The notes under the pieces were generated by a model. The model saw nothing but the letters and a program-made list of their open reading frames with translations. It searched no databases and was not told the DNA's origin. The translations under genes were made by a program, and so were the position numbers. From contig OZ244830.1 in NCBI GenBank assembly GCA_965220425.1, positions 1 to 64,000 on the forward strand: a stretch of 64,000 nt of DNA. The letters run 5' to 3'. The stretch's first letter is position 1; each line of letters opens with the position of its first letter. Shown piece after piece: positions 28,701 through 35,770 of this stretch. Source of the stretch: Azophilus sp965220425 (GTDB lineage: Bacteria > Pseudomonadota > Gammaproteobacteria > Pseudomonadales > Azotimanducaceae).

Positions 28701-28922
28701 TTGACACAGAAGATTACTCTCATTGTTGAGAGAGAGCTGAAATTGGCAGGATTCTGGGAGAGCATTCCGGCACGCAACAAGCTAAAAGCAGAGATCCAGA
28801 AAACCTTGCTCGCGCCTGAGTTCGCCAAAGTGCCCGAGCTCATCAAGAATCGTGCGCACATCATTAGCCGAGTAATGGAAATCGCTGAAAAGAACAATGA
28901 CGTTATTCTATTCGCGGACTAG
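25743..28922 (+). CDS. hsdR: Type I restriction endonuclease subunit R
   Basis: A 1059-residue translocating restriction subunit. The PD-(D/E)XK nuclease site is IIPDVVLFLNG then VVVIECK, with Asp154, Glu168 and Lys170. The motor has Walker A HTQGSGKSLT at 320-329, TDEAH for motif II and GYTGTPI for motif III. The C-terminal helical region docks on the M2S core in known systems. The last 400 bp (about 28490-28920) are visibly richer in A and T than the rest, suggesting a recombination joint near the interaction domain. It follows gajB by 52 bp and touches the metallopeptidase gene. Confidence 0.95.
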   Translation: MTATLPQHIKLDERDHVEKPLLDQLSGLGWEVIDLTDMKQTPAATHRESFTEVVMLPVLRERLKVINPWLEDDQVEEVAKQLTASFPSTGLLENNKHLFQLLLENTSVSENRQSGDKSPTVRFADFVTRDNNRFIAVCQFKVRVLGTEHHIIPDVVLFLNGLPVVVIECKSPKVKDAIPEAIDQLLRYSEQRGAKGEGNAPLFYYNQFVVATCRQEAKFGTITTHTEKYFYRWADPYPRTVDELDHGSGSPNDQQRLVAGMLDRNNLLDLIRTFTLFSTNDKGQMIKIVGRYQQFRAVKLAVKRLLEGRNPRERSGIIWHTQGSGKSLTMMFMVREMYRHAQLSNWKVVFITDRTQLEQQLSETSQSIGFTVKLADSIKGLKELLSADTSDLVMAMIHKFREADLTETFPELNASPNILVMTDEAHRSQYKLLGANLDKGIPNATKIGYTGTPIDKTEQVFGDYIDKYTMRQSIADGVTLEIVYEGRTHNAEVQNQADMDTAFEDVFSDYNIQQRLDILGYGSRDAYLEAEPTIEAKAQDMVEHYLAHVFPNGYKAQVVATSREAAVRYKKHLDAALAAAIVKLEQANTSKPDLDRLKAMKTDVVISGNHNDLPHLKEYSDSSRHEAGIKSFKLSFGSDEDGVNGDMGILIVNNMLLTGFDAPVEQVMYLDKVVVAHNLLQAIARVNRVGGESKDKGFVVDYVGIGHHLKKAIDTYDEREQREIINALSFPEDELRELHDAHAAVLALLEKHGLTDMSDHDAFYDVFYDEDLRFDFMLAFKRLTKSLNLLFPARQALEFMGDYTALAEINVLAGKHFRDQRLSMKGIPAKLRAITDAHLESRGIDVKVSPISILDEDFEKGVGEHRRTKTKAAEIEHAIRHHLDVDLDDDPDLKASFAEALAVIFEQFRDNWNKIYEELEKLRTRIINVSNEPTYGLHRKKQMPFFRMFQRELFGAYKPLADQPEVAEEHAVYGIDDEDRISYLVDLTQKITLIVERELKLAGFWESIPARNKLKAEIQKTLLAPEFAKVPELIKNRAHIISRVMEIAEKNNDVILFAD

Positions 28923-28927
28923 TGACG

Positions 28928-29611
28928 ATGGATATTACCTACTCGGTAAAAAGATCTTCAAAACGAACGAAGGTTACGATTACGATTGAGCGTGACCGAA
29001 GCGTTGTTGTGCACGCTCCGAGTCATGCATCCGACGAAACAATCGAGCGGATAGTCGAATCCAAGCGGTATTGGATCCACGAGAAAACGCGGCATAGCCA
29101 AAAATACACGGATCGTCCTCATCCACCGGGCAAAGAGCTCGTTAGTGGTGAGTCTGCGTTGTATTTTGGGCGGAGCTACCGTATCGAAGTCGTCGACGAG
29201 GAGACAGACGGTATCCGGTTTGACCAGCGTTTTCTGATTCCGGCATCGTGCGCGTCTCACAAGAAGGGTGCCATGCGAGAGTGGTACATCGCGCGAGCAA
29301 AGCAGCGAATCCTACCTCGCGTTGAGAAGCAGGCTCGAGAGCTTGGCGTTACCTTTGGGCAGGCGCGCATCGTTGATAATCGATATCGGTGGGGCTCATG
29401 CACAGTTCGTGACAACATCAATCTGAACTGGCGGTTGATTAAGGCGCCGATCTTTGTGATCGATTACGTTATCGCCCATGAACTCGCACACCTATTGGAG
29501 CCCAACCATACGCCGCGATTCTGGAACATTGTGAAGACACAAGTACCCAACATGGACAAAGCGCGTGACTGGCTAAGGGAGCACGGTCAAATCCTCGAGG
29601 AAGGGGTTTAG
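28928..29611 (+). CDS. YgjP/DUF45-type metallopeptidase
   Basis: About 227 residues from MDITYSVKRS; a GTG at 28922 overlaps the hsdR stop. The zinc site HELAHLLEPNHTPRFW is at about residues 184-199, an HExxH with a third His six residues later, preceded by WGSCTVRDNINLNWRL, typical of YgjP/M48-like proteins (PF01863). Such proteins often follow type I restriction genes; proteolytic control of the restriction subunit is a plausible but unproven role. It is the last gene of the operon. In 29612-29825 there is no gene; a weak interrupted hairpin at 29632-29663 lacks a T-run. Confidence 0.88.
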   Translation: MDITYSVKRSSKRTKVTITIERDRSVVVHAPSHASDETIERIVESKRYWIHEKTRHSQKYTDRPHPPGKELVSGESALYFGRSYRIEVVDEETDGIRFDQRFLIPASCASHKKGAMREWYIARAKQRILPRVEKQARELGVTFGQARIVDNRYRWGSCTVRDNINLNWRLIKAPIFVIDYVIAHELAHLLEPNHTPRFWNIVKTQVPNMDKARDWLREHGQILEEGV

Positions 29612-29825
29612 CCGGTGACCAAGGGTCTAACGACACCCCGTGCTCGTTTACGATACGAGTGTCACTGTTGTCCAGTTATCAAGAGGCTAACCAGATCGTA
29701 AACTCACCTACTTTCGTAAGCCCACTCGAGAAGCGCTCATGCAGTGTCGACTGAATTTCCATGCGCACTTGGTGTTGATTCAGCCATCCAACTGGACATG
29801 TCGGTGACGACGCGCAGAACTGTCT

Positions 29826-30644
29826 TCATGGACTTAGCGGTGCATATGCCACCACCGTTGCATTGTCCTGCCACGGATAGTTTTTCTCATGAACAGCGGT
29901 AAGCAAAGCTCTTGCGACTGCTTGGGGAGAAGTACGATTGATTTGCACAATCGCTGCTATGTCGGCCTCGTTTAGCGTCAGAAGCCCGTCGCTGGCAACA
30001 ATTAGTATGCTGCCATTTGGAAGTGGCATTGTTTCTTGTCGGAGGTCTCTCAGCGGAATGTCGACACCCATGACCGCAGATCGCAACTGATGTTGTCGGC
30101 TGTCGTTAGCGGCTTCTTCGAAAGTTAAATCGCCCGCTTTCGCCATTTGGGCGAGGACCGGCTTAAGGGAGTGGTCCTCGTTCAGGCGATCGAGTCGCCC
30201 AGCTTGAAACAGCCACATGGGCGAATCACCTACGCTAACCCAAGATAGTCCGCCTAAAGGTGAGAGATATGCAGCTACCAGAGTGGTTCCTATATCTTGC
30301 AGAGTTCTGCTGCGCGCGACCTGCGCAACTGCGGCGTTGGCGTTGAAAAGGCTGGCCTCGAACCGTTCTGCGGTTGCGAAATCACTGAAACAGAACGATT
30401 TGCCAAACGCCTCGATTGCGGCGCGACTAGCTAGCGCGCCACAAGCATGGCCACCCATTCCGTCCGCCAACATGAGGAGCAATTGCTCTTCTTTTCCAAC
30501 CCCGCCGGATTCAAACGTCCAGCCGTAGCAATCCTGTTGTTCTAGACGGTCGCCTTGAATTTGGCCAGCCGAGCAACCTAAAGGACCTACATGAACCTCG
30601 ACTTCAGCGCCTTCTCGGTCGTCAGATTGATAAATTTCAATCAT
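29826..30644 (-). CDS. PP2C-type serine/threonine protein phosphatase
   Basis: A 272-residue PPM-family phosphatase. GDRLEQQDCYG at 31-41 corresponds to the usual (R)xxNQD start, the metal-binding DGMGGHACG is at 61-69, and SVGDSPMWL, VASDGLLT and WQDNATVV follow in order, giving the acidic residues expected to bind Mn/Mg. No membrane segment is visible, so it should be cytoplasmic. It lies 79 bp downstream of the kinase gene on the same strand and presumably reverses that kinase's phosphorylation. Confidence 0.9.
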   Translation of the reverse strand: MIEIYQSDDREGAEVEVHVGPLGCSAGQIQGDRLEQQDCYGWTFESGGVGKEEQLLLMLADGMGGHACGALASRAAIEAFGKSFCFSDFATAERFEASLFNANAAVAQVARSRTLQDIGTTLVAAYLSPLGGLSWVSVGDSPMWLFQAGRLDRLNEDHSLKPVLAQMAKAGDLTFEEAANDSRQHQLRSAVMGVDIPLRDLRQETMPLPNGSILIVASDGLLTLNEADIAAIVQINRTSPQAVARALLTAVHEKNYPWQDNATVVAYAPLSP

Positions 30645-30723
30645 GCTCGTCCTTGGTTAGCAACCGCCGCCCGACGCATAGCCATGCCAAACGCAACGCT
30701 CGCGCGAATCCCTATTGCCCATG

Positions 30724-31932
30724 CTATTCTCCATGAGCATCGCGAACCGTCAAGACAAGTGCGTCCGCTCTAAACCTTGAACCATCGGGTTTCAAAACAG
30801 CAATGCACCCTTGGGGCAACCCGTAGACATCCTCTATTCGCTTTTTTAGATTTCCAACTTTTTGTGTTGCGTATGCTCCATTCACAAGCGGCTCTGCTCG
30901 TGGCGCTTGCAAGCGATCACGGTCACCATCGGACCAATACAGACAAATTGATCCCACTTGTGTTCCAAATCCAACCAATTCGGACTCGTCGTCTAGAAAC
31001 CCAATGGACTTTCGGGGTAAGACAAATGTCTCAATGATCTGGTCGCGTAATTCTGCCACTGTTCTTGTATCTGAACCTACGGATCCGTCTGCACTGGCAT
31101 CAGGTTCGCGAGAGTCCCTGCTACTGTACTCAGTACTGATATTACCAGACGAGTCCCAATCGATTTCAGTCGATGCCCATTTTTCATCTTCAGGAATCGT
31201 CGATGGATACGCTAGTGGATTAATCATTCTACAGACCCAATTGAGAATAGTAGGCGGTCTGTCCTTGCTATCATGCTTTAGCCCATCAGCGATTGCTCCG
31301 CACGTTTTCGATTTCGTTTGAAAAAGATTCTGGCACATGTTGTCTGTATCTTGTTCATATCCGAACAGCATTTCATGGGCAACGATCGCTAGCGAATAGA
31401 TGTCAGATGATGGTCCCATCTGGCCATGTTCCCACTCTGGAGGGGCGTACGCCGGCGTTCCCACAATGGTCAAGTCAGCACCAACTCGGCGTGCCGCACC
31501 GAAATCGATCAGGATTGGACCATTCTGGCTCAGAACAATGTTGTCGGGCTTGATGTCCCTATGGATGAGTTCGTTCGAATGTAGGTGCGCGACCCCTTCA
31601 AGAATCCTTCGGAAACACTCCCACCATTGGGCATGATCGAAGGGCCCATTCAAGTGTAGATGCTCCTTTAGCGTATGTCCCTCGACGTAGTCCATGACGA
31701 CACAATTGTCGGCAATCACATGACGAAACTTCACTATATTTGGATGGTCACTTACTTTGCACAGGCGGTTAGCTTCTTTTATCGCATCCCCAGCGTCGGA
31801 ATCTTCGATCTTTTTGATCGCGACTAGGTCTCCTGCAGGCCCATGGGCGAGGTAAGTCGATCCGAATCCGCCTTCCCCCAGTTTGCGCTTAACGCGATAC
31901 TCGCCAATAAAGCGGCGGGATGTTCCGGTCAT
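30724..31932 (-). CDS. Hanks-type Ser/Thr kinase with a duplicated C-terminal module
   Basis: A 402-residue cytoplasmic kinase. The catalytic domain (residues 8-235) has GEGGFGSTYLA at 19-29, Lys40 in VAIKK, HRDIKPDNIVL at 124-134, DFGAARR at 143-149 and APPEW at 163-167, so it looks active. After a linker rich in Ser, Asp and Glu, two related segments occur: TVAELRDQIIETFVLPRK at 291-308 and KVGNLKKRIEDVYGLPQG at 358-375. Each is followed by a beta-like stretch, an arrangement that recalls ubiquitin-like beta-grasp domains. It forms an operon with the PP2C gene. No von Willebrand (TerY) partner is present. Confidence 0.88.
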   Translation of the reverse strand: MTGTSRRFIGEYRVKRKLGEGGFGSTYLAHGPAGDLVAIKKIEDSDAGDAIKEANRLCKVSDHPNIVKFRHVIADNCVVMDYVEGHTLKEHLHLNGPFDHAQWWECFRRILEGVAHLHSNELIHRDIKPDNIVLSQNGPILIDFGAARRVGADLTIVGTPAYAPPEWEHGQMGPSSDIYSLAIVAHEMLFGYEQDTDNMCQNLFQTKSKTCGAIADGLKHDSKDRPPTILNWVCRMINPLAYPSTIPEDEKWASTEIDWDSSGNISTEYSSRDSREPDASADGSVGSDTRTVAELRDQIIETFVLPRKSIGFLDDESELVGFGTQVGSICLYWSDGDRDRLQAPRAEPLVNGAYATQKVGNLKKRIEDVYGLPQGCIAVLKPDGSRFRADALVLTVRDAHGE

Positions 31933-32089
31933 GTCAACCTCGACAGCATTATCCGAATGACTATATGACAGACTGTCTTATGCGGCGCAGCATACACCAC
32001 AAATTTGAGCTGTTGCGAAATTTTGCCGTCGATTGGGCCATGGGAATGGCCACAGATGGTCGATAGAAACCGGTTACCTGGAGGCCATA

Positions 32090-32287
32090 GACGCTTGTCG
32101 GTAATTCGCGGGCGTTCTTACCGCGGCGCTGGCCGGGGTCAACAAGGACACGCTTCTGCTACCCGACTACGCGCCGATCGACGGCCATTGGGAATCAGGC
32201 CCGTTGGCAGAAAACACCGCGGCAGTCGCAAACGGTTCGTTCAAGCACCGAGAACCGCCCGCCATTACAGGCACGGGTTACGTAGTC
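32090..32287 (+). pseudogene. ADP-ribosylglycohydrolase fragment
   Basis: About 66 codons match the C-terminal part of DraG-type ADP-ribosylglycohydrolases: FAGVLTAALAGVNKDTLLLP, then HWESGPLAENTAAVANGSF and ITGTGYVV. A TAA at 32102-32104 replaces the Tyr usually found after DACR. The metal-binding NLGDDADTT region that should follow is gone; a transposase fragment begins at that point. It is non-functional. Confidence 0.7.
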
Positions 32288-32392
32288 CCCGTCACGATCT
32301 TGGGGATGAAAGATCACCGCTTCGTTGCCTTCGATGAAGGCACAAAGCTGCCCAATGGTGCGTAGCCGCCGCGTTTGGATGTCCACGATCAT
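32288..32392 (-). pseudogene. Integrase-type transposase, N-terminal fragment
   Basis: The frame MIVDIQTRRLRTIGQLCAFI then HPQDRDGDY resembles the start of DDE integrase-core transposases, whose next words are usually AYxFIxxTLxRFxY. It is cut after about 35 codons at the join with the ADP-ribosylglycohydrolase fragment. The tandem repeats upstream of its start fit an IS end. Confidence 0.5.
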
Positions 32393-32417
32393 TCCAAAAT
32401 GATGCGCCTGACATCAC

Positions 32418-32481
32418 TTCACCCACACTTTGCGTTGGAATCAACCCACCGCTTCACCCTCACCTTGCGTTGGAGTGACCC
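32418..32481. repeat. Two tandem imperfect 29-bp repeats (IS end)
   Basis: TTTGCGTTGGAATCAACCC at 32429-32447 and CTTGCGTTGGAGTGACCC at 32464-32481 are each preceded by TCACCC(A/T)CAC. The period is about 35 bp. They lie just before the start of the transposase fragment and probably are transposase-binding sites. Confidence 0.5.
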
Positions 32482-32531
32482 CGATCTGGTGGACACTTCC
32501 GGGCTATGATCCGAGCATAGGAGGAAGTGCC

Positions 32532-32678
32532 ATGAGCAACCAAAGGAACATTCCAGAATGCAAGGACGAAGCAGTCCAACAGATCGTCGATCGAGGCTAT
32601 TCCGTTGCTAACGTTTCGGAAAACCTGGGCGTTTCCAAGCATAGCCTGTACAAGTGGGTGAGGGCGATCAAGCCGTAA
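32532..32678 (+). pseudogene. IS3-family OrfA fragment
   Basis: A 48-residue frame, MSNQRNIPECKDEAVQQIVD followed by RGYSVANVSENLGVSKHSLY, is the helix-turn-helix start of an IS3-family OrfA. A complete OrfA has about 90-100 residues; this stops after VRAIKP. CTGGTGGACACTTCC at 32485-32499 upstream probably belongs to the left inverted repeat of the same element. From 32679 to 32841 there is nothing recognisable. Confidence 0.7.
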
Positions 32679-32841
32679 GCGATCATTTTGAGGCGTCACC
32701 ACCGCCCGTTTCACGTCATTCATTGAATGGATTCTCCTTCGTCATCGGAACGACGAAGGCAACCGGAAAATCAGCCGGCGGACAATAACGCCTCAGCGTG
32801 GCCCCTTACGTGGAAACAACGTTGCCGACTGGAGCGAATAC

Positions 32842-33885
32842 CTACGAGATCGGTATGGCTGGTGATGGCAAGCGGACCTTCTTTTCTTCTGCGATAGCGT
32901 CAATCGCTTGTGCCATTTCCTCGGGTATGGCAAAAACCGTTTGCCTAAATTTGTAACCGGCATTCAGTCGCGAATTGATTTCCCAGGCTGGCACGGCGAT
33001 TCTTTCCCAGTCGTCCTCTGCCACGGCCCAGTCGAATTTCAGGGGAACGTAGAATTCCTCATCGATGTCCCCTTCGAAGTCCTTAGACTTGTACGACTCA
33101 GTAGCCTTACCCTTTGCGACTACACCGACGCCCTTATGGTAAAGGTAGACGACCGAATTTAAGGGGATATTGCAGATCGCCCACTTTCTTCCGTAGTAGG
33201 CCGAAGCCTTCCCCTCACCCAACATGTCGCGCCATGCAGACTCCATCCAAGTCCGGTTTGTGTTGACGATAAAGTACCGCGTATTGGTCTCAAGAACGAC
33301 TTCGCCATCCGGATTGAACGTGTCGAACTGAATGTAGGGTTTGCCATCGATCTCGTACAAGCGATATGGCGAGCAAGAGATGGCCACCCCCATCCTTGAC
33401 CAGTAGTCAACTGCGGAGATTGTGTCCTCATCGACACCGTTCGTGACAAGCACGAAGTGCTGTTTCAGATTAAATCTGGATTCTTTGATCGGCTCCTCGA
33501 GGTCAAAATGCGCTTGATGTGCCTCTTTCAGTACCCCTTCGAACTTTTGTTGCTTATGAGCAAGTGCCTCCAAGTCAGCATAGGGGTATCGCCCGAAAAT
33601 CTGCCCGTACCTCAAAACCTGCAAAATGTTCTCGGGATTGGACTCCCATCGCTTCAGTTCGAAAATGTACAGAGCCCCCTCCTTGTCCAGCGCAAGCAGA
33701 TCGGCTTCCTCCTGCCACTTTCGTTCCTGGCCAATCAGCATGAGGTGCTCTTCGGAGACGATCTCGGCCAAGCGGGATTTCACGAAATTTTCGATCTGCT
33801 CTTCGCGAATTGAGAAGTGGTACGGGGGCCTGATGGCGACCTTTGCACTGCGCTCCGGATTGTTAATATTGAGTTCGTAAAGCAC
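32842..33885 (-). CDS. NucS/DUF91-like nuclease with C-terminal PUA-like region
   Basis: A 347-residue two-part protein. The N-terminal half has a PD-(D/E)XK-type site, EADLLALDKEGALYIFELKR, with Asp62, Glu76 and Lys78, as in endonuclease NucS/DUF91 proteins. The C-terminal half (about 205-330) reads YFIVNTNRTW, then IPLNSVVYLYHKGVGVVAKG, and resembles the EVE/PUA-like folds that read modified bases or flipped nucleotides. A nuclease joined to a base-reading domain is the layout of several modification-dependent restriction enzymes; this function is inferred. It stands alone on the minus strand, with 277 bp of non-coding DNA (33886-34162) behind its start where I see no gene. Confidence 0.75.
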   Translation of the reverse strand: MLYELNINNPERSAKVAIRPPYHFSIREEQIENFVKSRLAEIVSEEHLMLIGQERKWQEEADLLALDKEGALYIFELKRWESNPENILQVLRYGQIFGRYPYADLEALAHKQQKFEGVLKEAHQAHFDLEEPIKESRFNLKQHFVLVTNGVDEDTISAVDYWSRMGVAISCSPYRLYEIDGKPYIQFDTFNPDGEVVLETNTRYFIVNTNRTWMESAWRDMLGEGKASAYYGRKWAICNIPLNSVVYLYHKGVGVVAKGKATESYKSKDFEGDIDEEFYVPLKFDWAVAEDDWERIAVPAWEINSRLNAGYKFRQTVFAIPEEMAQAIDAIAEEKKVRLPSPAIPIS

Positions 33886-34162
33886 TTCCTATGATCTCCT
33901 TTGAATTCGTCTTGTCGTTGACCAACCTCGTCTGACTACCCCTTGTAAACTTTGTTGCGTTACCGCTTTGATTGGGATTCGTTTCGGGTAGTGTTGTAGC
34001 GGCTTCACGTTCCAATCTACCACTTGGTCAGATTGATCAAGCAGCCATCAATCCTTCGCCACGACCCCGCCCTTTGTTGGGGAAGTGTCTTGACAAAACA
34101 GCACCTGGAAGTTGGTTATTTTGGCAGTGTGACACAGATAGCCATCCAAGCATACAGTCGAG

Positions 34163-34408
34163 TCATAACGACTTGTAAGGCAAAAGCCTCAAATAGAGAT
34201 TCCTATTGATTTCGCCAATTCTTTTCAAGCTGTACCCGACGGATATCAACCTGTGCCTCAGGAGGTCAAGAAACTGCTCAAGTCGAACGTCGTTCAAAGG
34301 CCTCCACGCCGTGTCGAGGAAGGTAGAAACGAAAGTCTCTAAAAGCTCGACTCGATCTTGAAGAATCTTGAAATCCTTATAGTGAACGAGTTGGTCTTCG
34401 GATGACAC
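34163..34408 (-). CDS. Small hypothetical protein
   Basis: An 81-residue frame starting with GTG, with AGGAG 8 bases upstream. The product is predicted almost entirely helical (DRVELLETFVSTFLDTAW, then RLEQFLDLLRHRLISVGYSL) and moderately basic at the end. I do not recognise a family. It lies downstream of the WYL regulator on the same strand, about 200 bp away, with 34409-34609 empty of clear signals. It may be an orphan accessory gene. Confidence 0.4.
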   Translation of the reverse strand: MSSEDQLVHYKDFKILQDRVELLETFVSTFLDTAWRPLNDVRLEQFLDLLRHRLISVGYSLKRIGEINRNLYLRLLPYKSL

Positions 34409-34609
34409 TGTTAATTCTCCTGATCAAATGAATTCACTCTGCAAAAACACAAAAACATGCTTTTCATGAACGGGACCCTAACCATCTAACAATTCGGTAG
34501 CAGAACTGAGGTGTAGTCGTTCATTTAACGATTGATGGTACCGTTTTTCCTGGTGAGCGGTCCTCGACGCTGACGTCTTATGTTTAACTCTGGTTCGAGG
34601 TAGTCCCAG

Positions 34610-35614
34610 TTAGCCGTAAATCGCGCCCAGCCGCCGCGCCTCGTCTCGAAATTCCTCTCGCAACGAAGCGGGTTCCAGCACCTCCACCGAACTGCCGAAC
34701 CCGAGCAACCACCACCGAAGTTCTGCCGTATCCGGGACCGCAGCCTCTACTAAAACCCGCCCATCCTCCTGCTCCGTCGTCCTGTGGTCCTTGGCAAGTC
34801 GACTTTCCATCAAGTGCTTCGCAGCCTCCTTTTCGAACAGCACCTTCAACGAAATCCTGCCGCTGCTGACGGGATAGGAAAACCGATTTTCCTCCCCGAC
34901 ATACTCGGCCAGCCGAAATCCCGGCACCGTCCGCGCCCGTTCATCCAGCAACTGCGGTTTGCTCATCCGATGCAACACGTAGTGGCGAACGTCCTCATAG
35001 TCCCAGGACGTGGCCACCAGATAGACAATCCCCGCGCGAACTACTATGCCGAGTGGGTTCAACACCATTCGTCGTGCCCGAGTCCGGGCCTTGGCACGAT
35101 ACGCCAACTCAATTTTCCGGTTCTCCATCAAAGCTGTGTAGACAGCCTCCTGCACCTCAATAGGCACCGAAGGAGGCGTAAGCACCGGATCGCGAGCGAT
35201 AATCGCAGCCCTGTCTGTCCAGCGGCCCAACGCCGTGCCCTCGAGCACCGAATCAGCGTGATTGAAATACGGCTTCAGCAAGCCTCGCGCCGACGGCGGC
35301 ATGATCGGCCTCAGATACTCCGCCGCAAGCCGAAGCGCGAACGCGGTCGGCGCGCTCATCGAAGGAATCTGGGTAAGCGCATGCGGATCCGTCCAGAACC
35401 AGTGATTGGCTCGACCGCGTGCTTCGCAACTGATCGGAAATTGGCCGCTAAGCTGATCCAGACCGCGCTGAACGGTACGCTCAGATACATCGTAGTCAGG
35501 GTCCAACTCGCGTAACTCCTGCAGAATGCGCTTGGTGCTCTTGGCGTTCGGATGCACCGGAATGCAACTCAGCATGGCCAAATTGCGTAATGTCGTGTCG
35601 GTAGCCTTGCGCAT
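34610..35614 (-). CDS. WYL-domain transcriptional regulator
   Basis: A 334-residue protein from MRKATDTTLRNLAML; a longer frame from 35755 adds 47 unlikely residues. An N-terminal winged helix (STKRILQELRELDPDYDVSE) is followed by the WYL domain, where ELAYRAKARTRARRMVLNPL and GIVYLVATSWDYEDVRHYVL stand in for the usual ligand-binding strands, then a WCX C-terminal part. WYL regulators often control phage-defence genes and may sense nucleic-acid ligands. It lies 156 bp downstream of the tandem AAA+ ATPase on the same strand and is probably its regulator. Confidence 0.87.
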   Translation of the reverse strand: MRKATDTTLRNLAMLSCIPVHPNAKSTKRILQELRELDPDYDVSERTVQRGLDQLSGQFPISCEARGRANHWFWTDPHALTQIPSMSAPTAFALRLAAEYLRPIMPPSARGLLKPYFNHADSVLEGTALGRWTDRAAIIARDPVLTPPSVPIEVQEAVYTALMENRKIELAYRAKARTRARRMVLNPLGIVVRAGIVYLVATSWDYEDVRHYVLHRMSKPQLLDERARTVPGFRLAEYVGEENRFSYPVSSGRISLKVLFEKEAAKHLMESRLAKDHRTTEQEDGRVLVEAAVPDTAELRWWLLGFGSSVEVLEPASLREEFRDEARRLGAIYG

Positions 35615-35770
35615 CGTGTCATTCCCGTCCGCAGACCATGCCCGGCGCAAACAGACCGAAGTTCGAGCTGGCAGCCCAAGATAGCGCGATTCCCGAAGGC
35701 AGTGCACCATTCCAGTCGGCAATGCGTGTTCCGCATCCAACCGACAGCCGCCCACTCCACCGTTCCAGGA

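Noticed and set aside
29632..29663. Hairpin after the restriction operon as a rho-independent terminator
   Set aside because: The stem is interrupted and there is no T-run after it.
29826..31932. Kinase and phosphatase as a TerY-P triad or type VI secretion PpkA/PppA
   Set aside because: No von Willebrand-domain gene, FHA protein, membrane segment in the kinase or type VI structural gene lies nearby.
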